Of a DNA stretch of 15,295 nucleotides, positions 1 through 8,751 are shown piece by piece. The notes under the pieces were generated by a model that saw only the letters and a program-made list of their open reading frames with translations, had not been told where the DNA came from and did not search any database. Position 1 is the stretch's first letter; every line of letters starts with the position of its first letter. Source of the stretch: Bdellovibrio sp. (lineage in GTDB: Bacteria; Bdellovibrionota; Bdellovibrionia; Bdellovibrionales; Bdellovibrionaceae); contig JAHRXB010000086.1 of NCBI GenBank assembly GCA_019104905.1, positions 1 to 15,295 of the forward strand. Direction: 5' to 3'. The translations under genes and the position numbers were made by a program.

Positions 1-1298
1 CAATAAAGTCCCAAAATAATCGGCGGAATAAATTGAAAAGCGGCGACAAACGAAACCATTCCAATAACAACCAATGCCGTGTCGGTCTCGAGATACTTTT
101 GATAAAGATACGCCAGTCCCACAATTAAAATAGCCGCTAGCCATCTGATCTTTAAAACATTTCCACGTAAAGACCTTAGCTGCGAATAGGACTCCGCCAA
201 AGGCAACAACAAATGATTGGTGACCATGGTAGAAATCGTGATCACCGACACGGTGATCATACCAATGCCTGCGGAAAAACCTCCAATATAAATAAAAAGA
301 GCCAGAAGATTGTTTCCGTGCATAAGAGGCGCTTCTAAAAGAAGACTGTCCCGATGCCCAACGGGCACCCCCGATTTGAGTCCATAGATCGCAATCGGCA
401 AGATAAAAATATTGCTCAAGAAAAGATATAAAGGGAACAACCACTGTGCGGTTTTGACATGCCTCTCGTCCCCATTTTCAATAATCGCCACGTGAAACTG
501 TCGCGGCAAAAATATCACGGCGACACTGGCTAAAAACAACCAGCTCAACCATTCAAATAAATCTGGCATGTTCGTAAAACCGACGTGAGTGTAAGGCTGC
601 CCTGTTACACTCTGAGGCAGAGACTCTACCAGCTCTTTGATTCCTCCGGAAAGGCCATAGACAATGAAAAAGCCCCCGGCAAGAACCGCCACCAATTTTA
701 CAATACTCTCAATAGCCAAGGCAGAAATCATCCCCGGATGACGTTCCGTGGGATCCAGGCGACGTAAACCGAAGACAATAATAAAAATAGAAATCACCGC
801 CAGAATGATCCACTCCAGCAAAAGATGAGGAACGTTGCCATGACTGATCGAGTTCGGCAGCATGATTCGAGTCGTCGCCATGATGGATCTAATCTGCAAG
901 GCATTGTAAGGAATAAATCCAAAAATAACAAAAACCGCTAAAACCATCCCGATACCGACGGACTTATTATAGCGGGCCGAGATAAAATCGATAATACTGG
1001 TGATGCGGTATTTATTTTTAATTCGTATGAGTTTCTTTAAAACAGGTCCCCACAGAATAGCACCAATCGTAGAGCCGATATGAATCGTCACAAACAGAAA
1101 GCCACTGTGAGAGGCATTGCCGATACTTCCGTAATAAGTCCAAGAGGTGCAATATATGGCAAGCGAAAGGCTGTAAAAAAGACCGTTATTTGAAAAATGC
1201 TTCCCGCCGTGAATCTTTTTTTCGGCAAAGTAGCCCAGGAACAACAAAGACAATAGATAAAGAGCAAGAACACCCAAAGTGACCGAGGACGGCAACAT
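1..1298 (-). CDS. CbrA-like sodium:solute symporter domain protein, N-terminal part (cut by left edge)
   Basis: This is the first 432 residues of a polytopic membrane protein that continues past the left edge. The start is an ATG at 1298 that overlaps the stop of the preceding gene by one base (TGATG), which implies coupled translation. About ten or more hydrophobic segments are visible. The stretches YCTSWTYYGSIG (about residues 49-60), ITSIIDFISARY (about 99-110), RHPGMISALAIESIVKL (about 187-203), FLPRQFHVAIIENGDERH (about 264-281) and GGFSAGIGMITVSVITISTM (about 340-359) resemble the symporter domain at the N-terminus of CbrA-type sensor kinases more than PutP or PanF transporters. In that family PAS and histidine kinase domains follow at about residue 500 and later, which is outside this window, so the kinase part is inferred. 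A nearby receiver gene fits a signalling role. It could also be a stand-alone transporter of the same subfamily. Confidence 0.8.
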   Translation of the reverse strand, partial: MLPSSVTLGVLALYLLSLLFLGYFAEKKIHGGKHFSNNGLFYSLSLAIYCTSWTYYGSIGNASHSGFLFVTIHIGSTIGAILWGPVLKKLIRIKNKYRITSIIDFISARYNKSVGIGMVLAVFVIFGFIPYNALQIRSIMATTRIMLPNSISHGNVPHLLLEWIILAVISIFIIVFGLRRLDPTERHPGMISALAIESIVKLVAVLAGGFFIVYGLSGGIKELVESLPQSVTGQPYTHVGFTNMPDLFEWLSWLFLASVAVIFLPRQFHVAIIENGDERHVKTAQWLFPLYLFLSNIFILPIAIYGLKSGVPVGHRDSLLLEAPLMHGNNLLALFIYIGGFSAGIGMITVSVITISTMVTNHLLLPLAESYSQLRSLRGNVLKIRWLAAILIVGLAYLYQKYLETDTALVVIGMVSFVAAFQFIPPIILGLY

Positions 1299-1531
1299 CA
1301 GTCTTCTCCCTCTGAATCCTCAGAAAATGACAACAAGAAAAGAATAAAAATTAAAAAAATCCAGGAGCCATAAATAAAAAGATAGAGGAACCAAGGTTTT
1401 TCTAAATTACGATAGGCTACAAAAGGGTACACATTGATCACGACAAAAAGCAGCGCCAGAAGAACACGAAACTCAATAGCTCGGCACAACCGTCCTAACG
1501 CCGTTTTACAATCGTAAAAGAACCCATTCAT
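1298..1531 (-). CDS. Small two-helix membrane protein, possible symporter small subunit
   Basis: This 77-residue protein has a basic cytoplasmic-looking N-terminus, a first hydrophobic helix (about 22-40), a short loop with RNLEKPW, a second helix (about 46-68) and an acidic tail ending SEDSEGED. It is followed immediately, with a one-base overlap, by the symporter-type gene. This layout (two helices with a PWF-type motif between them) matches small accessory subunits that precede sodium:solute symporters, such as the DUF485, DUF4212 and YhdT groups. I infer the role from layout and position because the sequence itself is not a clear member. A GAGGGCGG element lies about 5-8 bases before the ATG, so the start is credible. 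The response regulator gene ends 16 bases upstream. Confidence 0.6.
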   Translation of the reverse strand: MNGFFYDCKTALGRLCRAIEFRVLLALLFVVINVYPFVAYRNLEKPWFLYLFIYGSWIFLIFILFLLSFSEDSEGED

Positions 1532-1547
1532 TTGACCGCCCTCTAGT

Positions 1548-1931
1548 TCAAATCGTTTTCGGAGAATATGGCGTACCCTTAAACACAGAGGCCACTGTAT
1601 CGAGAAGCTCTTTTGGCGTAAACGGTTTGGCTAAAAAGCCTTTCAAATTCTTTGTTTGGGAATAGTCGACATTCTCTTTACCGGGATAACCGGACATAAA
1701 AAGAACTGGCACAGGAGGAGGAGCCAACGCCTCAAGACGCGATAACAAACCATGTCCATTGCAAACAGGCATTTGCACATCGCTCACGATCAAATCAGGA
1801 TGCCACGATTTGGTTTTTTCAAACCCCTCAAGGCCATTTTCCGCAGTCTCTACTTGATAACCCTCTTTTTGCAAAAAGTAGGTCACCAACATACGAAGAT
1901 CCTGCTCATCATCAATAACAAGTATTTTCAT
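1548..1931 (-). CDS. Single-domain response regulator (CheY-like receiver)
   Basis: This 127-residue protein is one receiver domain with no output domain. The acidic pocket is DD at residues 7-8, the phospho-acceptor is Asp51 in IVSDVQMP, the switch Ser is Ser80 in FMSG, and the conserved Lys is Lys102 in AKPF. The reading frame is open further upstream to 2009, but that extension would overlap the end of tsaE. The ATG at 1931 follows a strong GAGGAG site at 6 bases and begins exactly at the family's first strand (MKILVIDDE). With no DNA-binding domain it must act by protein contact or as a phosphorelay intermediate. The CbrA-like gene two positions downstream is a candidate partner, which is inference from position. 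Confidence 0.9.
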   Translation of the reverse strand: MKILVIDDEQDLRMLVTYFLQKEGYQVETAENGLEGFEKTKSWHPDLIVSDVQMPVCNGHGLLSRLEALAPPPVPVLFMSGYPGKENVDYSQTKNLKGFLAKPFTPKELLDTVASVFKGTPYSPKTI

Positions 1932-1959
1932 ACCGTCTCCTCGAATCACTATATCCAGA

Positions 1960-2406
1960 TTAAATAAGACGGCAAGAGATCTTACGCTCTTCAGACGACG
2001 TTTTTTCAAACTTCACTTCGACTCTTTGCCAATTCAGCGGCAAGTAATCGAAGTCCAATCGATTCGCCCATTCGATAATGACCAGGGACTTTTTCTGCGC
2101 GAATAAATCCCAAAAACCAGAACTTTCCAGATCATCATCGTCTTTAAGGCGATACAGATCCACATGGTCTAACGTCTTACCTTGGGCATTTTCATAACGA
2201 AGATGGATTGCAAAAGAGGGCGACTGAACGTCTTTCATTCCTAAAATTTCTGCGATCATTTGTACGGAGGTGGTTTTCCCAGCCCCGACCTCCCCGCTCA
2301 TCAAAAGAATACAGCGTTCATTGAGGTGAGGCAAAAATTCAGTCCAGAACTCTTTGAGCTCAATGAGATTCCTCACTGTTCTTTCAGAGTTCAGGATCGT
2401 CGCCAT
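1960..2406 (-). CDS. tsaE: TsaE, tRNA threonylcarbamoyladenosine biosynthesis ATPase
   Basis: TsaE is the ATPase that works with TsaB and TsaD to build t6A37 on ANN-decoding tRNAs. The 148-residue length is normal for the family. The P-loop is GEVGAGKTT (38-46), followed by the family signatures SPSFA (62-66), HVDLYRL (81-87) and IIEWANRL (110-117), with the conserved Glu112 and Trp113. The start ATG at 2406 overlaps the pdxJ stop by one base (TAATG), so translation is probably coupled. The response regulator start lies 28 bases past its stop. No tsaB or tsaD is visible in the window. Confidence 0.95.
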   Translation of the reverse strand: MATILNSERTVRNLIELKEFWTEFLPHLNERCILLMSGEVGAGKTTSVQMIAEILGMKDVQSPSFAIHLRYENAQGKTLDHVDLYRLKDDDDLESSGFWDLFAQKKSLVIIEWANRLDFDYLPLNWQRVEVKFEKTSSEERKISCRLI

Positions 2407-3131
2407 TACTTTAAAATCTTTCGCATTTTACGAACAGAAGCTTCAAGCCCCTCTTCCAAAGCATAACAAATCAAAGAATGTCCAATATTTACTTCCTGAA
2501 GATAAGGAAGTTTATTAATTAATTTGGAATGATGATAATCCAGCCCATGCCCTGCATGCACATTAAGACCGAGGTAGTTCGCCCACTCCGCAGCCTCCAC
2601 CAGGCGCGACCATTCTTTTTCTTTTTTTGATCCAGTTAACAAAACCCATTTTCCCGTGTGAAGTTCAATCGCATCAGCGCCAACTTCATAAGACGCTTCA
2701 ACTTGCTCTAAAGAGGGTTCGATAAACATAGAGATCTCAATACCGATTCTTTGAAGTTTCTCTACCATGGGGGCCATTTTCTTAAAGCCCTTCTTGACGT
2801 CTAAACCACCCTCGGTCGTCAATTCAGCTCTTTTTTCTGGAACAAAACAAACCCAATCAGGACGGTATTTCTTGGCATAACTGACCATTTGAGGAGTCGC
2901 TGCCATTTCCAAATTCAAAGGCACAGGACAAGACTTCGAGAGAAGCTTTAAGTCTTCCAACTGGATATGACGGCGATCTTCTCGCAAATGAATGGTGATC
3001 TGCTCAGCGCCACCCTTCACGGATTTTTTAACCATATCAACAAGACTAGGATAAGAAGTGGTTCCGCCGCGAACCTGACGAAGCGTTGCCACGTGATCCA
3101 CGTTTACACCAAGACGAATTTTATGTTTCAT
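2406..3131 (-). CDS. pdxJ: PdxJ, pyridoxine 5'-phosphate synthase
   Basis: PdxJ condenses 1-deoxyxylulose-5-phosphate with 3-amino-2-oxopropyl phosphate to make pyridoxine 5'-phosphate, the last ring-forming step of the DXP-dependent B6 pathway. The 241-residue TIM barrel opens with LGVNVDHVATLR (7-18). Likely catalytic residues are His48 in ITIHLRED, Glu75 in NLEMA and His195 in HAGHGL, with NIGHSLI (215-221) forming the phosphate site. The frame is open to 3212, but the extra 27 residues would overlap glmM and are unlike the family, so the ATG at 3131, one base after the glmM stop, is preferred. It ends inside the tsaE start codon. Confidence 0.96.
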   Translation of the reverse strand: MKHKIRLGVNVDHVATLRQVRGGTTSYPSLVDMVKKSVKGGAEQITIHLREDRRHIQLEDLKLLSKSCPVPLNLEMAATPQMVSYAKKYRPDWVCFVPEKRAELTTEGGLDVKKGFKKMAPMVEKLQRIGIEISMFIEPSLEQVEASYEVGADAIELHTGKWVLLTGSKKEKEWSRLVEAAEWANYLGLNVHAGHGLDYHHSKLINKLPYLQEVNIGHSLICYALEEGLEASVRKMRKILK

Positions 3132-3132
3132 A

Positions 3133-4533
3133 TTATGATAACTCTTTTTCCAAGAAAGATGCGATTTCTTCTGCAAACTGACTGATCTGCGTTTTATCTG
3201 GCCCCTCAACAAGAACTCGAATCACCGGCTCCGTTCCTGAGAATCGCACAAACACGCGGCCATCGCCATTAAGCTTCTTTTCAATACTGCGAATCAGATC
3301 ATTATAACCCGCAAGCTCATGCAGCTCCGTACGGCGCTTCACGCGGCAGTTAATTAAAATCTGCGGCACGTCTTCAAAGACGTGATTGAGTTCGCTCATT
3401 TTTTTGCCCGTTTGCTTCATCACCGCCAAAACACTGAGTGCAGCAATGCAGCCATCCCCTGTAGTGGTGTGATCCAAAAAGATGATATGGCCAGACTGCT
3501 CACCACCTAAATTGTAACCATTTTTTCTCATCTCATCGACGACGTACTTATCTCCAACGCCCGTTTTGACAACCTTGATTCCGGCTTCATTCATGCGTTT
3601 TTCAAGGCCGAAGTTGGACATCTGAGTCGCCACAAGGGTGTCTCCCTTAAGAAGACCGCGCTCTTTCATATGCAAAGCACAGATCGCCAAAATGCGATCT
3701 CCATTCACCACTTCACCTTTTTCATCAACCATGATCACGCGGTCCGCATCCCCGTCCAAACTGATGCCCACGTCTGCGCGATATTGAATCACCGCTTCGG
3801 AAAGCTTTTGAGGATACAGCGCCCCCACCTTGTCGTTAATATTAATTCCATTAGGCTCATCACCAAGTTGAATCACTTCCGCACCCAGTTCTTGGAATAC
3901 AGAAGGGGCCACCTTATAGGAGGCTCCGTTCGCGGTATCTAAGACAATGCGCATGCCGTCCAAGGTGTACTCCAAAGGGAATGTCCCTTTGACATAAACG
4001 ATATACCGACCTTGAGAGTCTTCAATACGACGAGTTCGCCCAATGTCCTTGCTTGGCGGCAAAAGTTGCATAAGGTCTTCTTCCAAAACCAGGCGCTCAA
4101 TTTCTTTTTCCATGGCTTCTGAGATTTTAAAGCCATCCGGACCAAACACTTTAATACCGTTGTCATGGAAGGGATTATGAGAGGCTGAAATAACAATCCC
4201 GGCCGCCGCCCGCATTGTTCGAGTCAAATAGCCGATTCCTGGGGTTGGAAGAGGACCCACCAACTGAACAAAGATACCCATCGAATTCAATCCACTGGCC
4301 AAAGCCTGTTCAATCATATAACCCGATAGACGCGTGTCTTTTCCAATAACGACTTTTCGTGAGTGACTTGCCGTCCCCTGCATTTCCTTTTGCAAAAGAT
4401 AACCAATGGCTTGTCCAATTTTCACCACGGTTTCTGGAGTCATCGGCCACTGATTGGCGGTGCCTCGAATCCCATCTGTACCAAAAAGTTTGGTCGTCTT
4501 TTTTTCCACTTTAGTTACCTTTTTGTTCGTCAT
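3133..4533 (-). CDS. glmM: GlmM, phosphoglucosamine mutase
   Basis: GlmM converts glucosamine-6-phosphate to glucosamine-1-phosphate, feeding UDP-GlcNAc for peptidoglycan and lipid A. The 466-residue length is normal. Visible signatures are GTDGIRGTAN (18-27), the phosphoserine loop SASHNP with catalytic Ser118, the Mg-binding DGDADR (260-265) and the phosphate-binding RFSGTEP (430-436). These suit GlmM, and its position after cdaA-cdaR, a well-known arrangement, favours GlmM over other hexosephosphate mutases. The ATG at 4533 follows AAAGGTG at about 6 bases. An in-frame GTG nine bases earlier (4542) is possible but overlaps that site. The gene overlaps the 3' end of cdaR by 23 bases. Confidence 0.95.
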   Translation of the reverse strand: MTNKKVTKVEKKTTKLFGTDGIRGTANQWPMTPETVVKIGQAIGYLLQKEMQGTASHSRKVVIGKDTRLSGYMIEQALASGLNSMGIFVQLVGPLPTPGIGYLTRTMRAAAGIVISASHNPFHDNGIKVFGPDGFKISEAMEKEIERLVLEEDLMQLLPPSKDIGRTRRIEDSQGRYIVYVKGTFPLEYTLDGMRIVLDTANGASYKVAPSVFQELGAEVIQLGDEPNGININDKVGALYPQKLSEAVIQYRADVGISLDGDADRVIMVDEKGEVVNGDRILAICALHMKERGLLKGDTLVATQMSNFGLEKRMNEAGIKVVKTGVGDKYVVDEMRKNGYNLGGEQSGHIIFLDHTTTGDGCIAALSVLAVMKQTGKKMSELNHVFEDVPQILINCRVKRRTELHELAGYNDLIRSIEKKLNGDGRVFVRFSGTEPVIRVLVEGPDKTQISQFAEEIASFLEKELS

Positions 4534-4933
4534 GGGTCGCACCTTTCGCTTTTACCACTTCCACCTGAATCTGATTCGGGCGAACCCCCAGAATCCTTAC
4601 ACCGATGGGGACCTCAATCTTATTTAAAGGAATGTCGACATAAACAACGCCTTCACCTTTTTGTGAAATATCAAGCGTAATACTCTGCGACAGTGAGCTT
4701 TCTAAAAACTTTTTCAACGAAGAGCGGGGACCTGAAACCTTCACTTTAATATGATCGGTTGTTTGCGCCACAATCTGCGTCCCCGGCGCCGTCACCAAAT
4801 CAACGTCGATATTTTTGCTAAGAACAAAGTCGCGACGCCCGAGAATGGTCAACCACAAGATAAGAGAGATGAACAACGCCACCACTTTATAACTGAAATT
4901 TTCGGTCACGATTCCTGACCAGCGCCGCTTCAT
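4511..4933 (-). CDS. cdaR: CdaR/YbbR-domain membrane-anchored protein
   Basis: This 140-residue protein has one N-terminal membrane helix (about 14-32, ending before RRDF) and one beta-rich domain outside the membrane. The domain carries YbbR-type features: DVDLV, HIKVKVSGPRSSL (about 61-73), VDIPLNKI and VRPNQIQVEV near the end. In Firmicutes, CdaR has three or four YbbR repeats and modulates the c-di-AMP cyclase CdaA. This copy has a single repeat, so it is a minimal form. Its start overlaps the cdaA stop by four bases (ATGA), and glmM begins inside its 3' end, which reproduces the cdaA-cdaR-glmM order known elsewhere. The assignment rests on domain pattern plus context. Confidence 0.88.
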   Translation of the reverse strand: MKRRWSGIVTENFSYKVVALFISLILWLTILGRRDFVLSKNIDVDLVTAPGTQIVAQTTDHIKVKVSGPRSSLKKFLESSLSQSITLDISQKGEGVVYVDIPLNKIEVPIGVRILGVRPNQIQVEVVKAKGATHDEQKGN

Positions 4934-5742
4934 AACACCTCCCCTTGCTGAGAGAAGGCTTTGTATTTGAGACCAAAGGTCTCATAGAGGGCCTTACGGA
5001 TATCACCTAATTCCACGTTGGGGCTGAAGTGTCCCCCCTGCACAATACCGATAGATTTATTTTCTTCAGATACGACAAAAACCAAAGCATCGGTTTCTTC
5101 TGTCAAACCAATGGCCGCGCGATGGCGTGTCCCAAGATTTTTATCCAAAGCTGGATTTTTACTGAGCGGTAAGAAACATCCCGCAGAATGAATCTTTCCG
5201 TTACGAATCAAAACAGCCCCATCATGCATGGGGCTTTCAGGATGGAAGATCGAGGCAAGAAGTTCCGCAGAAACTTTGGACTCCATCTCCGTTCCAAATT
5301 CGATGTGGTAATCAATCACAATTTCGCGTTCAACCACCACCAAGGCGCCGAAGCCCTTTTGAGCCGTGAGAATAATTCCTTTGGCGATCTCTTCGATGAC
5401 TTGAGTTTCTTGGACCGTGGAAGCGTCATTAAAGAAAGGATTACTTCCGATATGTGCCAAAGCTCGACGAATCTCGCCTTGGAACAGCACCACCACAATC
5501 ACAAATAAATTTGAGAAGAATTTTTCAAGAATCCAATTAAAGGTAAAGAGTTCCAACCAAATACTGAGAATATACCCAATAGCCAGAACCCCAAGACCAG
5601 AGAGCATTTGGATGGTGCCGGTTCTTTTGATAAGAACCAAAATACGATAGACCACCATCCAAACCAGAAGCATGTCGATAGCATCCTGCACGCGCAGATG
5701 CTGTACGATGAAAAACAAGTTGTCGACAAACTGCTGCAACAT
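4930..5742 (-). CDS. cdaA: CdaA-type diadenylate cyclase (c-di-AMP synthase)
   Basis: CdaA makes cyclic di-AMP from two ATP. The protein is 270 residues from the preferred start. Three N-terminal hydrophobic segments (about 21-38, 47-63, 76-88) are followed by the FQGEIRRAL motif and a DisA_N catalytic domain. The two catalytic motifs are intact: DGA within HDGAVLI (about 173-179) and RHR within GTRHRAAIG (about 204-212). The ATG at 5742 lies 7 bases after GAGG and is preferred. A TTG just before it (5745) is also in frame but leaves only 4 bases. The gene follows ftsH by 19 bases and is coupled to cdaR. c-di-AMP in this setting would plausibly tie osmotic or potassium balance to wall synthesis, which is inference. 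Confidence 0.94.
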   Translation of the reverse strand: MLQQFVDNLFFIVQHLRVQDAIDMLLVWMVVYRILVLIKRTGTIQMLSGLGVLAIGYILSIWLELFTFNWILEKFFSNLFVIVVVLFQGEIRRALAHIGSNPFFNDASTVQETQVIEEIAKGIILTAQKGFGALVVVEREIVIDYHIEFGTEMESKVSAELLASIFHPESPMHDGAVLIRNGKIHSAGCFLPLSKNPALDKNLGTRHRAAIGLTEETDALVFVVSEENKSIGIVQGGHFSPNVELGDIRKALYETFGLKYKAFSQQGEVL

Positions 5743-5761
5743 CAAGATGCCTCGTTAATTA

Positions 5762-7702
5762 TTAAATCGTCACCGGCCCTGTATTACCTACGGGATCCCC
5801 AGAGGGATCTTTCTTCGTGGCAACCGCAACTCCCAAGCCACCGTCTTTTTTGCTGTTACGATACTTTTCGATCTCCGTCACAGCAGCACCGTTCACCAAC
5901 ATTTCAACTTCGTGACCGTCGATGGTTTCATATTCCAGAAGAGCCAACGCCAATCTCTCTAAAGCATCCTTGTAGTCCGTCAAGATTTTCACTGCGAGAG
6001 TGTAACCTTCATTGATGATCTTAGACACTTCTACGTCGATTTCTTCCGCCTTCGCTTCAGAGTAATCCTTGTGACCTTGGTGACCATACTGCATCCCCAA
6101 GAAGACTTCTCCACTGCGTTTTTCAAAGGCCAAAGGACCGAGCTTACTCATACCCCATTCACACACCATGCGGCGGGCAATGTCTGTGGCGCGTTCAATG
6201 TCGTTTCCAGCGCCCGTCGTAATATCTTTGAAAATCACTTCTTCCGCAGCACGTCCACCGAACAAGAAAGCAATCATGTTTTCAGCTTTGTTCTTAGACA
6301 AAGAAACACTTTCTTTTTCGGGCAAGGTTTGAGTCACCCCCAAGGCCATGCCCCGAGGAATGATTGTCACCTTATGGATAGGATCCAAGCCGACAAGCTT
6401 TTTACCCACCAGCGTGTGACCAGCTTCGTGATAAGCCGTTACTTTTTTATCTTCGTCCGAAATAACCATGGATCTTCTTTCAGAACCCATGATGACTTTG
6501 TCTTTGGCTTTTTCAAAGTCTTCCATCTCAAGATATTTCTTATCCGTGCGAGCAGCAACTAAAGCCGCTTCATTCACAAGATTCTCAAGATCCGCACCCG
6601 AAAAGCCTGGAGTTCCCCGCGCGATCTTAGAGGCATCTACATCAGGACCCAACGGAGTTTTACGCATATGAACGGCCAAAATCTGCTCGCGACCTTTCAA
6701 ATCTGGCTTATTAACCACCACACGACGATCGAAACGACCTGGACGAAGAAGTGCCGGATCCAGAACGTCAGGACGGTTGGTCGCAGCGATCAAGATCACA
6801 CCTTCTGAAGATTCAAATCCATCCATTTCCACAAGCAACTGATTCAGAGTTTGCTCACGTTCATCATGACCACCGCCCATTCCGGCACCACGATGGCGAC
6901 CAACAGCATCAATCTCATCGATAAAGATCAAGCACGGAGCATTTTTCTTTCCTTGTTCAAAAAGATCACGAACACGGCTGGCTCCCACCCCTACAAACAT
7001 TTCCACGAAATCAGAACCAGAAATTGTAAAGAACGGCACACCCGCCTCGCCCGCGACCGCGCGAGCTAGCAATGTCTTACCTGTTCCCGGAGGGCCCACT
7101 AAAAGAACCCCTTTAGGAATGCGTCCACCCAATTTCGTATATTTTTTAGGATCTTTCAGGAAGCTCACGATCTCTTGAAGATCTTCTTTAGCCTCATCCA
7201 CCCCGGCAACCTCTTTGAAGGTCACGCGGTTTTTATGCTCCGTCAGAAGGCGAGCCCGGCTTTTGCCAAATGACATGGCTTTGCCGCCACCCACTTGAAC
7301 CTGACGCATAATAAACAAGAACATCGCCACGATTAAAATCAAAGGCAACCAATTCACGATAAATGTCTGAAAGAAACCGCCGTTATCAGCACGTTCATAG
7401 TTTGGCGTAATGCCGTGCTGCTGAAGGAATTTATAACCTTCATCTTGGGTGTTTCCCACGATCACAAAGTGAGTTCCGTTATATTTCTTTTCAAATTCGG
7501 GTTTCATTTCCCCGATCACTTCACTGGTATCCTGACGGAAGGTCACAGTCGCAACTTCACCCGCTTTTACAGCCTCAGTGAACTTGGAGTAGTTCAAGTC
7601 AGAAATCATTCTTTGGTGCTTACTCTCATAGGCTTGAAATAGAAAAACAGCCATGATGATCAGGAAAAACCAGAGAGCCAGCGTTTTCTGAGTAGATCGC
7701 AT
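5762..7702 (-). CDS. ftsH: FtsH, ATP-dependent membrane zinc metalloprotease
   Basis: FtsH is a hexameric membrane-bound AAA+ protease that degrades misfolded membrane proteins and selected regulators. The protein is 646 residues from the chosen start. A membrane helix lies near the N-terminus (about 7-24), then an exported domain, then a second helix (about 115-132). The AAA module has Walker A GPPGTGKT (203-210), pore motif FVG (236-238), Walker B IFIDEID (259-265) and the second region of homology ending RPGRFDR (about 320-326). The protease site is HEAGH (425-429), with the third zinc ligand probably Asp501 in GAGNDIER. The ATG at 7702 follows AAAGGA at 6 bases. The in-frame ATG at 7717 has no such site. 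The glycine-rich C-tail ends in PVTI. Confidence 0.97.
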   Translation of the reverse strand: MRSTQKTLALWFFLIIMAVFLFQAYESKHQRMISDLNYSKFTEAVKAGEVATVTFRQDTSEVIGEMKPEFEKKYNGTHFVIVGNTQDEGYKFLQQHGITPNYERADNGGFFQTFIVNWLPLILIVAMFLFIMRQVQVGGGKAMSFGKSRARLLTEHKNRVTFKEVAGVDEAKEDLQEIVSFLKDPKKYTKLGGRIPKGVLLVGPPGTGKTLLARAVAGEAGVPFFTISGSDFVEMFVGVGASRVRDLFEQGKKNAPCLIFIDEIDAVGRHRGAGMGGGHDEREQTLNQLLVEMDGFESSEGVILIAATNRPDVLDPALLRPGRFDRRVVVNKPDLKGREQILAVHMRKTPLGPDVDASKIARGTPGFSGADLENLVNEAALVAARTDKKYLEMEDFEKAKDKVIMGSERRSMVISDEDKKVTAYHEAGHTLVGKKLVGLDPIHKVTIIPRGMALGVTQTLPEKESVSLSKNKAENMIAFLFGGRAAEEVIFKDITTGAGNDIERATDIARRMVCEWGMSKLGPLAFEKRSGEVFLGMQYGHQGHKDYSEAKAEEIDVEVSKIINEGYTLAVKILTDYKDALERLALALLEYETIDGHEVEMLVNGAAVTEIEKYRNSKKDGGLGVAVATKKDPSGDPVGNTGPVTI

Positions 7703-7800
7703 TTCAGTTCCTTTCATTCGAAGGTCAAGTCACCCTCAAGGGTAGCATGGATACTATCTCAAAAAAAGAAACTTCGCATAGCTTGAAGGTCCCTCTCAAT

Positions 7801-8751
7801 TCAGGACTGGACCTTGATTTGCTCCGCGTTAACTTCCCAGTAACATCCAGCGACTTTAAATGTGATCACTTTTTGCGACTTGTCCAGGCGCTTTTGAATT
7901 TCTTCAAGATGAGACTGCGAAAAATCCTTTTTCCCGAGGGAAAAAAGATACTGCGCCAACATTCTTTTCTGCTCAAAAGGACTTAAGGTGAGATAAAAAC
8001 CTCGAGAAAGGCCCTGTGTCTTATAAGCCTCATTTTGACTCAAGAGATCTCCCCAGGGGCGATTCTCGATCTCTTGCGCTATGGTCTCCAAAGAACGCGC
8101 TAACGCCGCCGTCGCCCCTCGAGAACGACGCTCTAAAGCTTTAAGCCACTCTTGGCGCAACCAATTACGCAAAGGGTCCAAAGACTCATTCGAGGGATCT
8201 TCAAATACGCGGATTTTCTCTTCTCGAAGATATTTTTTAAGTTCTCTTTTCGACACTTCCAAAAGAGGACGAAACAACCCCTCTTTCAGCACCAACATCG
8301 CATGAAAACCCTGCGCCCCGGTTCCCCGAATCAGGCGCAACAGTCGCGTTTCCAAAAGATCGTCACGATGATGCCCTATTGCGATGTAGTCGAACTCTTC
8401 TTCTTGTTTTAGACGCATCATAGCTTCGTAACGATACTCTCGGTACTCCGCCTCCGATTTCGCCAAGGCGTGAGACTGCAGCGGGTAAAACTGAACTCCC
8501 AACTTGGCGCACAGTTTTTCACAAAACACCTGGGCTTCTTTGCGGTACTCCTGATTGGAATCTTCGCCATGATGAAAATAGCACGCCCCGAGACGATCTT
8601 TTTTGTGAATTTTCGAAAGAACCCGAAGCAAGGCCACTGAATCCGTTCCACCCGAAACAGCCACTAAAATTCTTTTATTCTGCAATGAATGAAGCTTAAT
8701 CAACTTCCAAACGTGATGATCCAGATCCTGCTTTACTCTCGATAAATTCAC
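7801..8751 (-). CDS. tilS: TilS, tRNA(Ile)-lysidine synthetase
   Basis: TilS attaches lysine to C34 of the CAU-anticodon tRNA(Ile), so that it reads AUA and is charged with isoleucine. The 316-residue protein has the N-type ATP-pyrophosphatase loop SGGTDS (33-38), a family signature HHRDDLLETRLLRLIRGTG around residues 127-145 and the EDPSNE plus RNWLR motif. The C-terminal part is shorter than in E. coli TilS (over 430 residues), more like short-form enzymes. Its ATG overlaps the stop of the aldehyde dehydrogenase by four bases (ATGA). It sits directly before ftsH, an arrangement common in many bacteria. The gap to ftsH is 98 bases. Confidence 0.95.
   Translation of the reverse strand: MNLSRVKQDLDHHVWKLIKLHSLQNKRILVAVSGGTDSVALLRVLSKIHKKDRLGACYFHHGEDSNQEYRKEAQVFCEKLCAKLGVQFYPLQSHALAKSEAEYREYRYEAMMRLKQEEEFDYIAIGHHRDDLLETRLLRLIRGTGAQGFHAMLVLKEGLFRPLLEVSKRELKKYLREEKIRVFEDPSNESLDPLRNWLRQEWLKALERRSRGATAALARSLETIAQEIENRPWGDLLSQNEAYKTQGLSRGFYLTLSPFEQKRMLAQYLFSLGKKDFSQSHLEEIQKRLDKSQKVITFKVAGCYWEVNAEQIKVQS

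Noticed and set aside
1932..2009. 26-residue N-terminal extension of the response regulator
   Set aside because: It overlaps tsaE, is not receiver-like, and a strong GAGGAG site serves the ATG at 1931.
3132..3212. 27-residue N-terminal extension of PdxJ
   Set aside because: It lies within the glmM 3' end in another frame and does not match the family. The ATG at 3131 fits the family start.
6071..6562. 163-codon plus-strand frame opposite ftsH
   Set aside because: It is a shadow of a highly conserved gene, with no ribosome site or family pattern.
7703..7800. ACCCT/AGGGT dyad and TAGTAT as terminator or promoter between tilS and ftsH
   Set aside because: The dyad has a two-base loop and no T-run, and no -35 is credible at the right spacing.
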